Origin: Paraclostridium ghonii
GTDB lineage: Bacteria; Bacillota; Clostridia; Peptostreptococcales; Peptostreptococcaceae
Direction: 5' to 3'
Length of the DNA stretch: 41,899 bases
NCBI RefSeq assembly: GCF_023653455.1
Contig: NZ_JAKEDR010000007.1
Location: forward strand, 1-41,899
Positions 17,511 through 26,691 of the stretch are shown one piece after another. The notes under the pieces were generated by a model that was given only the letters and a program-made list of their open reading frames with translations, made no database searches and was not told the origin of the DNA. The translations under genes were made by a program, and so were the position numbers. Position 1 is the first letter of the stretch, and every line of letters starts with the position of its first letter.

Positions 17511-18563
17511 TTGCAGACAGAAGGTATAAGAGGCAATGCATTTGACTTGGGAGATATACCTAAGTTTAGAAGAGTCACAGGAGCAAGAAAAGCAGCCATA
17601 CTTTTAATGACATTAGGTCCTGAGATTTCTTCAAGTGTGATAAAGAATCTTTCAGATAGAAAAATTCAAAAAATAGGTGTTGAAATAGCAAATATAAACA
17701 CTGTAAAGCCAAGAGAAAGAAGAGAGGTTTTACAAGAATTTATAGAGCTAAACAAAGGAAAAGAATTTGTAATAGAAGGTGGAATTGACTGTGCAAAATC
17801 TCTGCTTAATGGAGCATTAGGAAGTCAAAGAGCTACTAAGCTGTTAGAAGGAATAAAATATGATGCATATACAAAGTTGTTTATATCAGCTAGAAAAGCT
17901 GAGCCAGAGCAAATATTAGCATGTATACAAGGAGAGAGTCCTCAGGCAATAGCAATAATATTAGCACATATTCAACCGGATAAAGCAGCCATAGTATTAT
18001 CTGAATTACCTGATGAACTTAAGCTTGAAATTGCATTGAAAATAGGAACTACATCAAATATATCACCGGCTGTAATAAAATCTATAGACAAAGCTATAGA
18101 AGAAAAATTAAATAGCTTAGGTAAATTAGAAATGGAAAGTGCTGGTGGGGTTAATAGTTTAGTAGATATATTAACAAATGTTGATAGAAAGACAGAAAAA
18201 CATATTATTAAGTTTATTGAAGCTAAAAATGAAGATTTGGCTGAAGAAATTAAATCTAATATGTTCATCTTTGATGATATTATCAGACTTGATAATATGG
18301 CTATCCAAAGAATTCTAAAAGAAGTTAATGTTAAAGACCTTGCATTTGCACTTAAGGGAGGATCCCAAGATGTTTCAAGTGCTATATTTAGAAATCAATC
18401 TCAAAGAGCATCACAAGCTTTACGAGAAGAGATTGATTTACTTGGTAGGGTGAAGATATCTCAAGTAGAAGAAGCACAACAAGCTATTGTAAATGTTGTT
18501 AGAAGACTTGAGGATTCTGGAGAAATAACGTTATCTAGAGGTTCAGACGATGAGTTTATTTAA
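17511..18563 (+). CDS. fliG: Flagellar motor switch protein FliG
   Basis: 350 residues, close to the usual 330-340. The start is a TTG codon after GGGTGAGG with good spacing; no better ATG is nearby. FliG sits on the MS ring and converts stator force into rotation. ARKAAILLMTLGPEISSSVIKNLSD is the N-terminal FliF-binding domain; the middle domain has EPEQILACIQGESPQAIAIIL; the C-terminal motor domain has IFDDIIRLDNMAIQRILKEV and a long charged helix, ending RRLEDSGEITLSRG. It overlaps fliH by 14 nt. Confidence 0.96.
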   Translation: MQTEGIRGNAFDLGDIPKFRRVTGARKAAILLMTLGPEISSSVIKNLSDRKIQKIGVEIANINTVKPRERREVLQEFIELNKGKEFVIEGGIDCAKSLLNGALGSQRATKLLEGIKYDAYTKLFISARKAEPEQILACIQGESPQAIAIILAHIQPDKAAIVLSELPDELKLEIALKIGTTSNISPAVIKSIDKAIEEKLNSLGKLEMESAGGVNSLVDILTNVDRKTEKHIIKFIEAKNEDLAEEIKSNMFIFDDIIRLDNMAIQRILKEVNVKDLAFALKGGSQDVSSAIFRNQSQRASQALREEIDLLGRVKISQVEEAQQAIVNVVRRLEDSGEITLSRGSDDEFI

Positions 18564-19320
18564 GAATAATTGTATTATAAAATCTGACGGAATAGTGTTT
18601 AAAGGCGTTAAGCCTTTAAACACTATTACCAAAGAAAGTGCTAAAAAAGAACAAACTAGTGATGAAAATGAAGAAGAAAAAGTTAAAGAAGAAATTCAAG
18701 AACAATTAAAACAAGCAAAAAACACTTATGATGAAGTAGTAGAAAAAGCACAACTAGAAAGTGAAAAAATTATTCAAGATGCATATAAGGAATGTGATGA
18801 AATAAAAAAGAGAGCCTATGAAGAAGGCCATAATTTAGGTGTAAAAAACGGTTATGAGGATGGATACAAAGAATCATATGAGGATAATATTGAAAAAGCA
18901 AAACAAGAATCAGAAGATATTATAAACAAATCCAATAGCATTTTAATAGAATCTAAAAATCAAGTTTTAAATTATTTAAAAGATAATAAGAAGGAAATTA
19001 TTAGTTTAAGTATATTTATAGCAGAAAAAGTGCTTAAAGAAAAATTTGAAGATATGGATTCTATGAATAAAATAATTGAAAATACTATAAAAGAATATGA
19101 AATTAAAGAAAACTTTGTTATTAGAAGCAATGCAATGTATATAGAAAGTATTAATGAACAATTAAATGATTTAAAAAGCAAACAATTAATAAAAGGTGAA
19201 GCATTTGTACTAGCCGATGAATTTATAGAACCAGGTAATGCAGTTATCGAAACAAATAAAGGAAGATTGATAGTAGGCGTTGACTGTGTTTTAGATAAGA
19301 TTAAAGAGGAACTTTTATGA
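18550..19320 (+). CDS. fliH: Flagellar export ATPase regulator FliH
   Basis: 256 residues. FliH binds and restrains the export ATPase FliI and links it to the C ring. The sequence shows a long charged coiled coil (about residues 25-130), with a glycine-containing repeat typical of FliH (KKRAYEEGHNLGVKNGYEDGY, GxxxG-type spacing). A C-terminal globular domain follows (IFIAEKVLKEKFED, AFVLADEFIEPGNAVIETNKGRLIVGVDCVLDKI), as in the FliH/YscL family. It overlaps fliG and fliI by a few bases, suggesting translational coupling. Confidence 0.9.
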   Translation: MSLFKNNCIIKSDGIVFKGVKPLNTITKESAKKEQTSDENEEEKVKEEIQEQLKQAKNTYDEVVEKAQLESEKIIQDAYKECDEIKKRAYEEGHNLGVKNGYEDGYKESYEDNIEKAKQESEDIINKSNSILIESKNQVLNYLKDNKKEIISLSIFIAEKVLKEKFEDMDSMNKIIENTIKEYEIKENFVIRSNAMYIESINEQLNDLKSKQLIKGEAFVLADEFIEPGNAVIETNKGRLIVGVDCVLDKIKEELL

Positions 19321-20624
19321 TAGATATAGATTTTGAGAGGTTAAAAAATAAAGTTTCAGAAATAAAAGAAGTAATATCTGAAGGTAAAGTAACTAAGATA
19401 ATAGGTCTTACTGTTGAAGTAGAAGGTATAAAGGCTTTTGTAGGAGAGCTATGCACAGTTTACAATTATGCAGATGAACCTATAAACTGCGAAGTTGTTG
19501 GATTTAAAGATAAAAATGTAATTTTAATGCCACTAGGAGAACTTGCAGGAGTAGCCCCTGGATGTAGTGTTGTGGCTAGAGGGATACCACTTAGTGTTAA
19601 ATGCAGTTATGATCTATTAGGAAAAGTACTAGATGGAATAGGAAATCCTATAGATGATGTTGAGGTATTGGGTGGTGAAAGATATAGCCTTTCAAATGAG
19701 CCACCAGATCCTATGAAAAGACCAAGAATAAAAAATATAATGTCAACAGGAGTTAGAGCAATTGATGGGTTCTTAACTTGTGGAGAAGGGCAAAGAATAG
19801 GAATATTTGCAGGAAGTGGTGTTGGTAAAAGTACAACTTTAGGAATGATAGCAAAAACAGCAAGAGCTGATGTAAATGTTATTGCACTTATAGGTGAGAG
19901 AGGTAGAGAAGTACTGGACTTTATAGAGAGAGACCTAGGAGAAGAAGGTATGAAAAAATCTGTAGTAGTTTGTGTAACTTCTGATAAATCACCACTACTT
20001 AGATTAAAAGGAGCATTAACAGCAACTGCTATAGCTGAATATTTTAGGGATCAAGGTAAAAAAGTTATCTTAATGATGGACTCTGTAACTAGATTTGCAA
20101 TGGCTCAAAGAGAAGTTGGATTAGCTATAGGAGAACCACCTGCACAAAAAGGATATACACCATCGGTTTTTGCACTACTGCCGAAACTCATGGAAAGAAG
20201 TGGAATGTCTGATAAAGGATCAATAACTGCTTTTTATACAGTGTTAGTTGATGGGGATGATTTCAATGAACCAATTGCAGACACTGTAAGGGGGATACTT
20301 GATGGGCATATAGTTTTATCTAGAGACCTTGCACATAAAAATCATTATCCAGCTATAGATATATTAAATAGTGTAAGCAGGCTTATGAAAGAGATTTGTG
20401 AGGATCAACATCAAGAGTGTGCATCTTTAGCTAGAGATATATTAGCTACATACAAAGAAGCAGAAGACTTGATAAATATAGGGGCTTATGAACATGGATC
20501 AAATAAAAAGATAGACATGGCTATTGAATATATAGATAAACTTAATTCATTTTTAAAGCAAGATGTAAATGAAAAAACTAAATTTGAAGAAAGTATAAAT
20601 GAATTAAAAAACATATTCAAATAA
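19317..20624 (+). CDS. fliI: Flagellar type III export ATPase FliI
   Basis: 435 residues, as expected. FliI is the F1-beta-like ATPase of flagellar export at the cytoplasmic face. Walker A is GSGVGKST at 166-173; Walker B ends at Asp255 in VILMMDSVTRF; the arginine-finger region and the family signature PSVFALLPKLMERSG are present. The start overlaps the fliH stop (ATGA). Confidence 0.97.
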   Translation: MIDIDFERLKNKVSEIKEVISEGKVTKIIGLTVEVEGIKAFVGELCTVYNYADEPINCEVVGFKDKNVILMPLGELAGVAPGCSVVARGIPLSVKCSYDLLGKVLDGIGNPIDDVEVLGGERYSLSNEPPDPMKRPRIKNIMSTGVRAIDGFLTCGEGQRIGIFAGSGVGKSTTLGMIAKTARADVNVIALIGERGREVLDFIERDLGEEGMKKSVVVCVTSDKSPLLRLKGALTATAIAEYFRDQGKKVILMMDSVTRFAMAQREVGLAIGEPPAQKGYTPSVFALLPKLMERSGMSDKGSITAFYTVLVDGDDFNEPIADTVRGILDGHIVLSRDLAHKNHYPAIDILNSVSRLMKEICEDQHQECASLARDILATYKEAEDLINIGAYEHGSNKKIDMAIEYIDKLNSFLKQDVNEKTKFEESINELKNIFK

Positions 20625-20639
20625 CGAGGGGATGTTTAC

Positions 20640-21080
20640 GTGATTAAATTTAAATTTAAGCTACAAAAGTTATTAGATATAAAGATAAAAGAAGAAGAAG
20701 AAAGTAAACTAGAATATACAAAAGCTCAAAATGATAAAAAAGTAGTAGAAGATAATATAAAAAAATTAGACTTAAGTTACAAAAAATATGCTCAATTTAC
20801 TGATTCAGAAGATGCTGTAAGTCAGAAAGTTAGATTAAACTATCTTCATTCAATAAGTCAAACTATAGAGCAAAGTAATAAAATCTTAGAAGAAAAAGAA
20901 AAAATAGTAATAGAGTCAAAAGATAAATTTATTGAAAAACAAATAAATAGAAAATCTTTAGAGACATTAAAAGAAAATAAATTTATAAAAATAAGAAAAG
21001 AAGAAGCGAGAAAAGAGCAAATCGAAAATGATGAATTTGCTTTATATACATACATAAGAAATAAAAAGAATATATCATAA
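20640..21080 (+). CDS. fliJ: Flagellar export chaperone/stalk protein FliJ
   Basis: 146 residues, almost entirely a charged coiled coil, starting FKFKLQKLLDIKIKEEEESK as in FliJ proteins. FliJ is the central stalk of the FliI ring and a general export chaperone. The start is GTG after GAGGGGA; an ATG eight bases earlier runs straight into a stop. Position between fliI and fliK supports the call, since coiled-coil similarity alone is weak. Confidence 0.88.
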   Translation: MIKFKFKLQKLLDIKIKEEEESKLEYTKAQNDKKVVEDNIKKLDLSYKKYAQFTDSEDAVSQKVRLNYLHSISQTIEQSNKILEEKEKIVIESKDKFIEKQINRKSLETLKENKFIKIRKEEARKEQIENDEFALYTYIRNKKNIS

Positions 21081-21094
21081 GGGATGATTGAGAT

Positions 21095-22312
21095 ATGAAT
21101 TTAAACCTGAATTTTTCCTTGGACTTAGTTAACTTGGTGCTTGGGAAAACTAATTCAAATATAAAGCTTACAGATAAAGGTGGGTTTGAGGAATTGCTAG
21201 CTTCTTTAGGTATGGACAATGAACTTGTAAGTACAGAGCAAATTAATGAAGAAAGTGATTTAATTGTTGAGTTAATTCAAAATCTTTTTTCAAATTTAAA
21301 TAAATTAAATGAAATAGAGGTTGAAGATACAGATTCAAATTTAAAAAAAGAAGAAATTTTAAAGTCAATAAATGATCTTATCGAAAATATTAACAGCAAA
21401 TCAAATCTAAATCTACAAAAACTAGATATAGATAATATGATGGAATTAAGCAGTGATGAGATAAGTGAATATATGGATTTAAACTTTAACTTAGATAAAT
21501 TTAATAAAAATACTAAGTTAGAATTAGATACTGATAAAGAAATTGTTTTAAGTAGCGCTTTAAGTAAAGAACACTTGTCGAAAAAAGTTGATGAAAAAAT
21601 AGCTAAATTGCCAGAAAATATAAATACGCAGAATACAAAACCCAAAGAAGAGATTCAAAAGGTAGACAGTGAAATAAAATCTTTAAAATCTTATGAAGAA
21701 TTAAATGTAGCAACAAATATTAATAAAAACAACGTTGTCGATATAAAGCAAAAAGAAGAAGTTAAAGATAAAGACTTAGATATTCTAGAAAATATAGCAG
21801 ATAAAAATGTAAGTGATTTACCTATTGTGAATAATAAATTATTTACAAAAGAATCACCTATAAATAAAAATATAAGTGAAGTTACTGTACGTGCAAGTAA
21901 TATGGGTGATGACTTTATAAAGATGGTTAAGTATTTAAAAAATAATAATATAGAAGAAATTAAAGTAAATATAAATCCTAAAGAGTTAGGAGATATGACT
22001 ATAAAACTTTTAAAAGATAATGAAACTACGAAAATATTTATAAATGTAGGAAAAGAAGAAACATTTAATATGTTAAACAAAAACTTATACGATATAAACA
22101 AGCACTTAGCAGACTTAGGAATAAAAGCTAAAGACATTGTTGTTGAGATGAAGTCAAATGATCAAAATTTCTTTTCGGATAACCTAAGTCAAGAGTTTAG
22201 CAAAAAAGAAGAAAGTAGAAAACATAAAAAAAATAACAATAGAAAATTAAATTCTATAGAAGAGTTAGAAGAAAATAACATTGATGAATCAAATTTAAAT
22301 ATATTAGCTTAA
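21095..22312 (+). CDS. fliK: Flagellar hook-length control protein FliK
   Basis: 405 residues. FliK measures hook length and switches export specificity through FlhB. The first 280 residues are low-complexity, rich in Lys, Asn, Glu and Asp, as is common for the ruler part. The C-terminal domain (about 275-355) has the family signature IKVNINPKELGDMTIKLL, then NMLNKNLYDINKHLADLGIKA. A basic, disordered tail follows. Located between fliJ and flgD, as usual. Confidence 0.92.
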   Translation: MNLNLNFSLDLVNLVLGKTNSNIKLTDKGGFEELLASLGMDNELVSTEQINEESDLIVELIQNLFSNLNKLNEIEVEDTDSNLKKEEILKSINDLIENINSKSNLNLQKLDIDNMMELSSDEISEYMDLNFNLDKFNKNTKLELDTDKEIVLSSALSKEHLSKKVDEKIAKLPENINTQNTKPKEEIQKVDSEIKSLKSYEELNVATNINKNNVVDIKQKEEVKDKDLDILENIADKNVSDLPIVNNKLFTKESPINKNISEVTVRASNMGDDFIKMVKYLKNNNIEEIKVNINPKELGDMTIKLLKDNETTKIFINVGKEETFNMLNKNLYDINKHLADLGIKAKDIVVEMKSNDQNFFSDNLSQEFSKKEESRKHKKNNNRKLNSIEELEENNIDESNLNILA

Positions 22313-22322
22313 GAGGTGGAAT

Positions 22323-22910
22323 ATGAATGATTATATGAATATAAAACCGCAACAGGAAAGCATTAATCCTTTGTCCAATACAAAATCTGCAAATAAGACA
22401 GAAAATGGAACTCCGATAGTTATGCCTGGAGAAGAAAATAATAAAGATTTATTTTTAAAATTATTAGTAGCTCAAATGAGCAATCAAGATCCTTTAAATC
22501 CACAGGATCCAACTCAATATGTAACACAACTAGCTCAATTTAGTATGTTAGAGCAGATGCAAAGTTTTAATGAAGGAATGGAGTACCTAGTAGGGTTAAC
22601 TAATGGAGTTTTAGTAAACTCTGCAATGAGTACAGCTTCAGCATTAATAGGTAAAAAAATAGAAGCTTATGCTCCAGAAGACGAAACTACTGAGGAAACT
22701 AACAATGTAGCCAAAGATGATAACAAGACAGATGATAAAAAAACTATTACAGGAGTAGTAGAGGGCATAAAAATTAAAGACGGTATTGTTTATATGGAAG
22801 TAAGGTTAGATGAAACTGGGGAATTAAAATCTATACCATATGGATCTCTTATAAAAGCAACTGAAAATAAAGATCTTATAGATTTAAATACAAATAAAAA
22901 GGGAGTGTAA
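22323..22910 (+). CDS. flgD: Flagellar hook assembly scaffold FlgD
   Basis: 195 residues. FlgD caps the growing hook. The family signature KDLFLKLLVAQMSNQDPLNP, then PTQYVTQLAQFSMLEQMQSFNE, is near residues 40-80. SALIGKKIEAYAPED is the link to the C-terminal beta domain, here with an acidic insert (about residues 120-140). The C-terminal tudor/fibronectin-like part is short, as in Firmicute FlgD. Confidence 0.95.
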   Translation: MNDYMNIKPQQESINPLSNTKSANKTENGTPIVMPGEENNKDLFLKLLVAQMSNQDPLNPQDPTQYVTQLAQFSMLEQMQSFNEGMEYLVGLTNGVLVNSAMSTASALIGKKIEAYAPEDETTEETNNVAKDDNKTDDKKTITGVVEGIKIKDGIVYMEVRLDETGELKSIPYGSLIKATENKDLIDLNTNKKGV

Positions 22911-22914
22911 ATGT

Positions 22915-23748
22915 ATGTTAAAGTCAATGTATTCAGGAATAAGTGGAATGAAATCAAATCAAACCAAAATGGACGTTGTTGGGAACAATGTTGCTAACGT
23001 TGGAACAACAGCTTTTAAAAAATCGACTACAAGATTTTCAGATGCATTAAATCAAACAATAATATATTCAAGTGTCCCAGGAGGAAAGGCTGGAGATCCT
23101 GATGTACTAGGTGGAGTTAATCCAGGGCAAGTAGGTATTGGTACAAAGGTAAGTGGAATATTTAGAAATATGCTTCAAGGAGCAATACAGCCAACAGGAA
23201 GACCAACAGATATAGCAATAGATGGAGATGGGTTCTTTGTTGTAAGTGTAGGTCCTAATCAAGATGCTTATACAAGAGATGGCTCATTTACATTAGATAA
23301 AAATGGTAACTTAGTAACTTCAGATGGATATAAAGTTTTAAATGCAGAAAGAAAACCTATAGAAATACCTAAAGAAAAACCTAACCAAAGTGGAGAGATG
23401 CAAAAGGTTTTATCTTTTAATATATCAAAAGAAGGTGGAATCTCATATTTATTAGCAGATGGATCAAAAATTGACAATGAGCAAGCATTAAAAATAGCAG
23501 TATTTCAAAACCCAGAAGGATTAGAATCTTTAAGCGGAAACCTTTACGGTGAAACAGCCAACTCAGGAAACGCAATGTATGGAGTAAAATATGGAATTAT
23601 AAAACAAGGGGCAGTAGAAATGTCAAATGTAGACTTATCAGAAGAATTCACAGAAATGATAGTAACAACTAGAGCCTTTCAAGCAGCAGGTAAAGTTATA
23701 ACAACAAGCGATGAACTATTACAGGAAATAATAAACTTAAAAAGATAA
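22915..23748 (+). CDS. flgE: Flagellar hook protein FlgE
   Basis: 277 residues with an axial-protein N-terminus (LKSMYSGISGMKSNQTKMDVVGNNVANVGT), the central IAIDGDGFFVV signature and the C-terminal helix VDLSEEFTEMIVTTRAFQAAGKVITTSDELLQEIINLKR. It is the compact form also seen in Bacillus (about 264 residues), without the large D2/D3 inserts of enterobacterial hooks. Placement after flgD supports FlgE over FlgF/FlgG. flbD, which often follows flgE, is absent; motA starts 13 nt later. Confidence 0.93.
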   Translation: MLKSMYSGISGMKSNQTKMDVVGNNVANVGTTAFKKSTTRFSDALNQTIIYSSVPGGKAGDPDVLGGVNPGQVGIGTKVSGIFRNMLQGAIQPTGRPTDIAIDGDGFFVVSVGPNQDAYTRDGSFTLDKNGNLVTSDGYKVLNAERKPIEIPKEKPNQSGEMQKVLSFNISKEGGISYLLADGSKIDNEQALKIAVFQNPEGLESLSGNLYGETANSGNAMYGVKYGIIKQGAVEMSNVDLSEEFTEMIVTTRAFQAAGKVITTSDELLQEIINLKR

Positions 23749-23761
23749 GTAGGAGGATAAT

Positions 23762-24577
23762 ATGAAAAAAAATGATATGTTAACTCCCGTAGGTCTTGTA
23801 TTAGCTATTGGATTTGTTTTATATGGTATATCACTAGGAAAAACAGGGATTGGTGCATTTATACATGCACCATCCTTTGCAATTACAGTAGGGGGATCTT
23901 TTGCAGCGGTACTTATAACATTTTCCATGGATGATTTAAAAACGGGATTAAAGATAACTAAAGAAACATTAAGATCTGGAAATGTAAATAAAGTAGATTT
24001 AGTAGATCAATTTAAAGAAATAGCTAGAAAGGTTAGAAAAGATGGACCTTTAGCTATAGAAAAAGAAGTTTCTGAAATAGAAGATGATTTTTTAAGAAAA
24101 GGGCTAGAACTATCTATAGATGGTATTGATATAGAAGATATAAAAGAGATATTAGAAATTGAGATAGAAGAAGTAGAAATTAAATATAGTACAGGAGCTA
24201 AGATATACAAAATATGGGGATCTTATGCACCTGCATTTGGTATGGTTGGTACATTAATAGGATTAATCCAAATGTTATCTGCTGATATGGGGAATCCAGC
24301 AACAATAGCAAGTGGTATGGCATCAGCCCTTATAACTACATTCTATGGAGCATTAATGGCAAATATTGTGTTAAATCCGCTGGGGTTTAATATTCAAATA
24401 AAATGTGAAAAAGAATGTGAACGTATGGATATGATGATTTGTGGAATCATGAGTATTCAAAATGGAGATAGCACTAGAGTTATTGAAGAAAAATTAGTGA
24501 ATTTTTTAACTCCAAGAGAAAAAAGATCTTATTACACTAGAGACATGATAGAAGGTGAAGAAGTAAATGTCGCGTAG
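23762..24577 (+). CDS. motA: Flagellar motor stator protein MotA
   Basis: 271 residues. MotA forms the stator with MotB and couples ion flow to torque. Four membrane helices are visible (about residues 8-28, 31-52, 150-172, 180-202). A cytoplasmic loop carries charged residues for FliG contact, and PAFGMVGTLIGLIQML holds the conserved Pro and Gly of the third helix. A consensus AGGAGG precedes the ATG. In-operon motAB next to flgE matches clostridial loci. Confidence 0.96.
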   Translation: MKKNDMLTPVGLVLAIGFVLYGISLGKTGIGAFIHAPSFAITVGGSFAAVLITFSMDDLKTGLKITKETLRSGNVNKVDLVDQFKEIARKVRKDGPLAIEKEVSEIEDDFLRKGLELSIDGIDIEDIKEILEIEIEEVEIKYSTGAKIYKIWGSYAPAFGMVGTLIGLIQMLSADMGNPATIASGMASALITTFYGALMANIVLNPLGFNIQIKCEKECERMDMMICGIMSIQNGDSTRVIEEKLVNFLTPREKRSYYTRDMIEGEEVNVA

Positions 24578-25331
24578 AAATAGAAGAAGAGGAAAAGATG
24601 ATGATGTAAGTACTAGTTCTTGGATGGATACATATGCTGATACAATTACATTGCTTCTTGCTTTCTTTATCCTACTATATTCAATATCGGCAGTAGATAG
24701 TCAAAAGTTAAGTGAATTATCAAAAGCTTTACAAAGTTCTTTAGGAGGAAACGCATCTATAGAAAATGTTGAGAATATAGATGATTTAAAAGTTCAAGTT
24801 AATGATAAAATTCTCGAAAAAGAAGATTTAGCAGAAAAGGTAAACAAGGCAGTACAAGAAAATAATCTTCAAGATGTAGTTAAAGTAAGAGAAGAAGACA
24901 GAGGTGTAGTTCTTCAGTTAGATGAAAATATACTATATGACTTAGGGAAAGCAGATTTAAAAGATACAAGTATAAAAGCACTAGACACTATAACTAAATT
25001 AGTTAAAGATATGGACAATGATGTTTTAGTAGAAGGGCATACAGACAATGTTCCTATCCAAAATTTAGAGTATGCATCTAACTGGGAATTATCAACAGCT
25101 AGAGCGGTAAGTGTTGTAAGATATTTTGTTGAGACGAAAGATGTTCAACCAACAAGGTTTGCAGTAAAAGGATATGCAGAATTTAGACCATTAGTAGATA
25201 ACTCTACTCCAGAAAATAGATCTACAAACAGGAGAGTTGATATATTAATTGTAGATAAAAATGAAAAAATAAAACAACAAGATAATAATAAAAGTCAAGA
25301 GCCACAACAAAGTCAAGGCACAAAGGAGTAA
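24567..25331 (+). CDS. motB: Flagellar motor stator protein MotB
   Basis: 254 residues; overlaps motA by 11 nt. A short, very basic N-terminus precedes one membrane helix beginning WMDTYADTITLLLAFFILLY; Asp25 is the ion-binding aspartate. The C-terminal OmpA-like peptidoglycan-binding domain has VLVEGHTDNVPI and NWELSTARAVSVVRYF, then NRSTNRRVDILI. A Gln-rich tail follows. All key residues are present. No fliL gene separates it from the fliO-like gene. Confidence 0.96.
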   Translation: MSRRNRRRGKDDDVSTSSWMDTYADTITLLLAFFILLYSISAVDSQKLSELSKALQSSLGGNASIENVENIDDLKVQVNDKILEKEDLAEKVNKAVQENNLQDVVKVREEDRGVVLQLDENILYDLGKADLKDTSIKALDTITKLVKDMDNDVLVEGHTDNVPIQNLEYASNWELSTARAVSVVRYFVETKDVQPTRFAVKGYAEFRPLVDNSTPENRSTNRRVDILIVDKNEKIKQQDNNKSQEPQQSQGTKE

Positions 25332-25342
25332 GATAATTTATT

Positions 25343-25747
25343 ATGTATGATACGTTAAGATACTTAGTCAATTTAAGTGCATTTATAATTTTGATGATAG
25401 GGGTAATTGTTATAGCTTATAAAATGAATGGGCTTAATTTACAAAATGTTGGAATGTATAGATATGCAAAAATCTTAGAGAAAGTTGGAATTAGTAAAGA
25501 TACATATTTATTAGTTTTAAAAACAGGAGAAGATGGATGCGTGTTGCTGGTTTCAAGTAATAACATAGAAAAAATAAAAGATTTAACTCCAGATGACATA
25601 AAAGATATAGAAAATAATAGACAAAATAATAATTTATTAAAAAGTGATAAATTTAAATTTAGTAAACTAAATTTAAAAAAAGATATACAGAATCCTATAA
25701 ATTTAATAGGGAAGCTAAAGGAGAAGAAAGATGCAAACATTAAGTGA
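25343..25747 (+). CDS. fliO: FliO/FliZ-like flagellar export membrane protein
   Basis: 134 residues with one membrane helix at about 10-28 and a cytoplasmic tail. The region after the helix (YRYAKILEKVGISKDTYLLVLKTGEDGCVLLVSSNNIEKIKDL) resembles the FliO beta domain. FliO is needed for stable assembly of the FliP ring. Sequence conservation in this family is low, so the call rests mainly on the single N-terminal helix and the place directly before fliP, whose start it overlaps by 17 nt. Confidence 0.75.
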   Translation: MYDTLRYLVNLSAFIILMIGVIVIAYKMNGLNLQNVGMYRYAKILEKVGISKDTYLLVLKTGEDGCVLLVSSNNIEKIKDLTPDDIKDIENNRQNNNLLKSDKFKFSKLNLKKDIQNPINLIGKLKEKKDANIK

Positions 25748-26396
25748 TATAACACCGTATTTAAGCGATTACACTCCTTTAATGAAAATGTTTATAGTTT
25801 TAACAGGTTTGATGTTTTTAGGTGCGATAGTTTTTATGATGACAAGCTTTGTAAGACTTATAATAACATTTTCTTTTATAAAGTCTGCACTAGGAGCTCA
25901 ACAAAGTATACCTAACCAAGTATTAGTTGGACTTGCCATATGTCTGACGATGTTTATTATGGCACCCACTGTAAAACAAATAAATGATCAAGCATTAAAA
26001 CCCTATATGAATCATGAAATTAAATTTGAGGAAGCCATAGAAAAAGCAGAAAAGCCTATAAGAAAATTTTTATTAAAACAGACTAGACAAGAAGATATTA
26101 AACTATTTGTTGAAAACTCAGACATAAATGAAAAAGATTTAACTAGAGAAAATATACCTTTATATATATTAATTCCAGCGTTTTCTATTAGTGAATTAAA
26201 AACAGCTTTCCAAATAGGATTTTTAATATACTTACCATTCCTACTGATAGACTTAGTAGTATCGAGTGTACTTATGTCTATGGGTATGTTTATGCTACCA
26301 CCTGTTATGATTTCTCTACCATTTAAACTATTACTATTTATTATGGTAGATGGATGGAATTTATTAATTAAATCTTTATTGCTAAGTTTTCAATAA
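25731..26396 (+). CDS. fliP: Flagellar export gate protein FliP
   Basis: 221 residues, one of the core membrane proteins of the export gate. It carries FLGAIVFMMTSFVRLIITFSFIKSALGAQQ, then PNQVLVGLAICLTMFIMAP, and the C-terminal signature IPAFSISELKTAFQIGFLIYLPFLLIDLVVSSVLMSMGMFMLPPV. Four hydrophobic helices are visible. There is no long N-terminal signal peptide; Firmicute FliP is often like this. fliQ follows after 17 nt. Confidence 0.97.
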   Translation: MQTLSDITPYLSDYTPLMKMFIVLTGLMFLGAIVFMMTSFVRLIITFSFIKSALGAQQSIPNQVLVGLAICLTMFIMAPTVKQINDQALKPYMNHEIKFEEAIEKAEKPIRKFLLKQTRQEDIKLFVENSDINEKDLTRENIPLYILIPAFSISELKTAFQIGFLIYLPFLLIDLVVSSVLMSMGMFMLPPVMISLPFKLLLFIMVDGWNLLIKSLLLSFQ

Positions 26397-26413
26397 TTGA
26401 GGAGAGTATTCAA

Positions 26414-26683
26414 ATGAGTGAAAGTGTAGTAGTCAACATAATAAAAGAAACTTTATATACCGGAATGTTAATAGGAGGGCCCATTTTAATACTATCTTTA
26501 GTAGTCGGGTTACTTATAAGTATATTTCAAGCAACCACTCAAATTCAAGAACAAACATTAACTTTTATACCAAAGCTAATTGTTGTGGCAATTACATTAG
26601 CAATTGGAGGAGCTTGGATGCTAAATGAGCTGATCCAATTTACTAATAAAATCATGAATATGATTGCAAATATAAAAGGATAA
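26414..26683 (+). CDS. fliQ: Flagellar export gate protein FliQ
   Basis: 89 residues, exactly the family size. Two membrane helices (about 15-40 and 52-75) flank the conserved linker QATTQIQEQTLTFIPK. FliQ packs with FliP and FliR in the export gate. It starts after a GAGGAGAG site and is followed by the fliR-flhB fusion 8 nt later. Confidence 0.97.
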   Translation: MSESVVVNIIKETLYTGMLIGGPILILSLVVGLLISIFQATTQIQEQTLTFIPKLIVVAITLAIGGAWMLNELIQFTNKIMNMIANIKG

Positions 26684-26691
26684 TTTATAAA

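Noticed and set aside
22915..23748. FlgE looked short (277 residues) and possibly truncated
   Set aside because: Both terminal axial motifs are intact and compact hook proteins of this size are normal in Firmicutes such as Bacillus.
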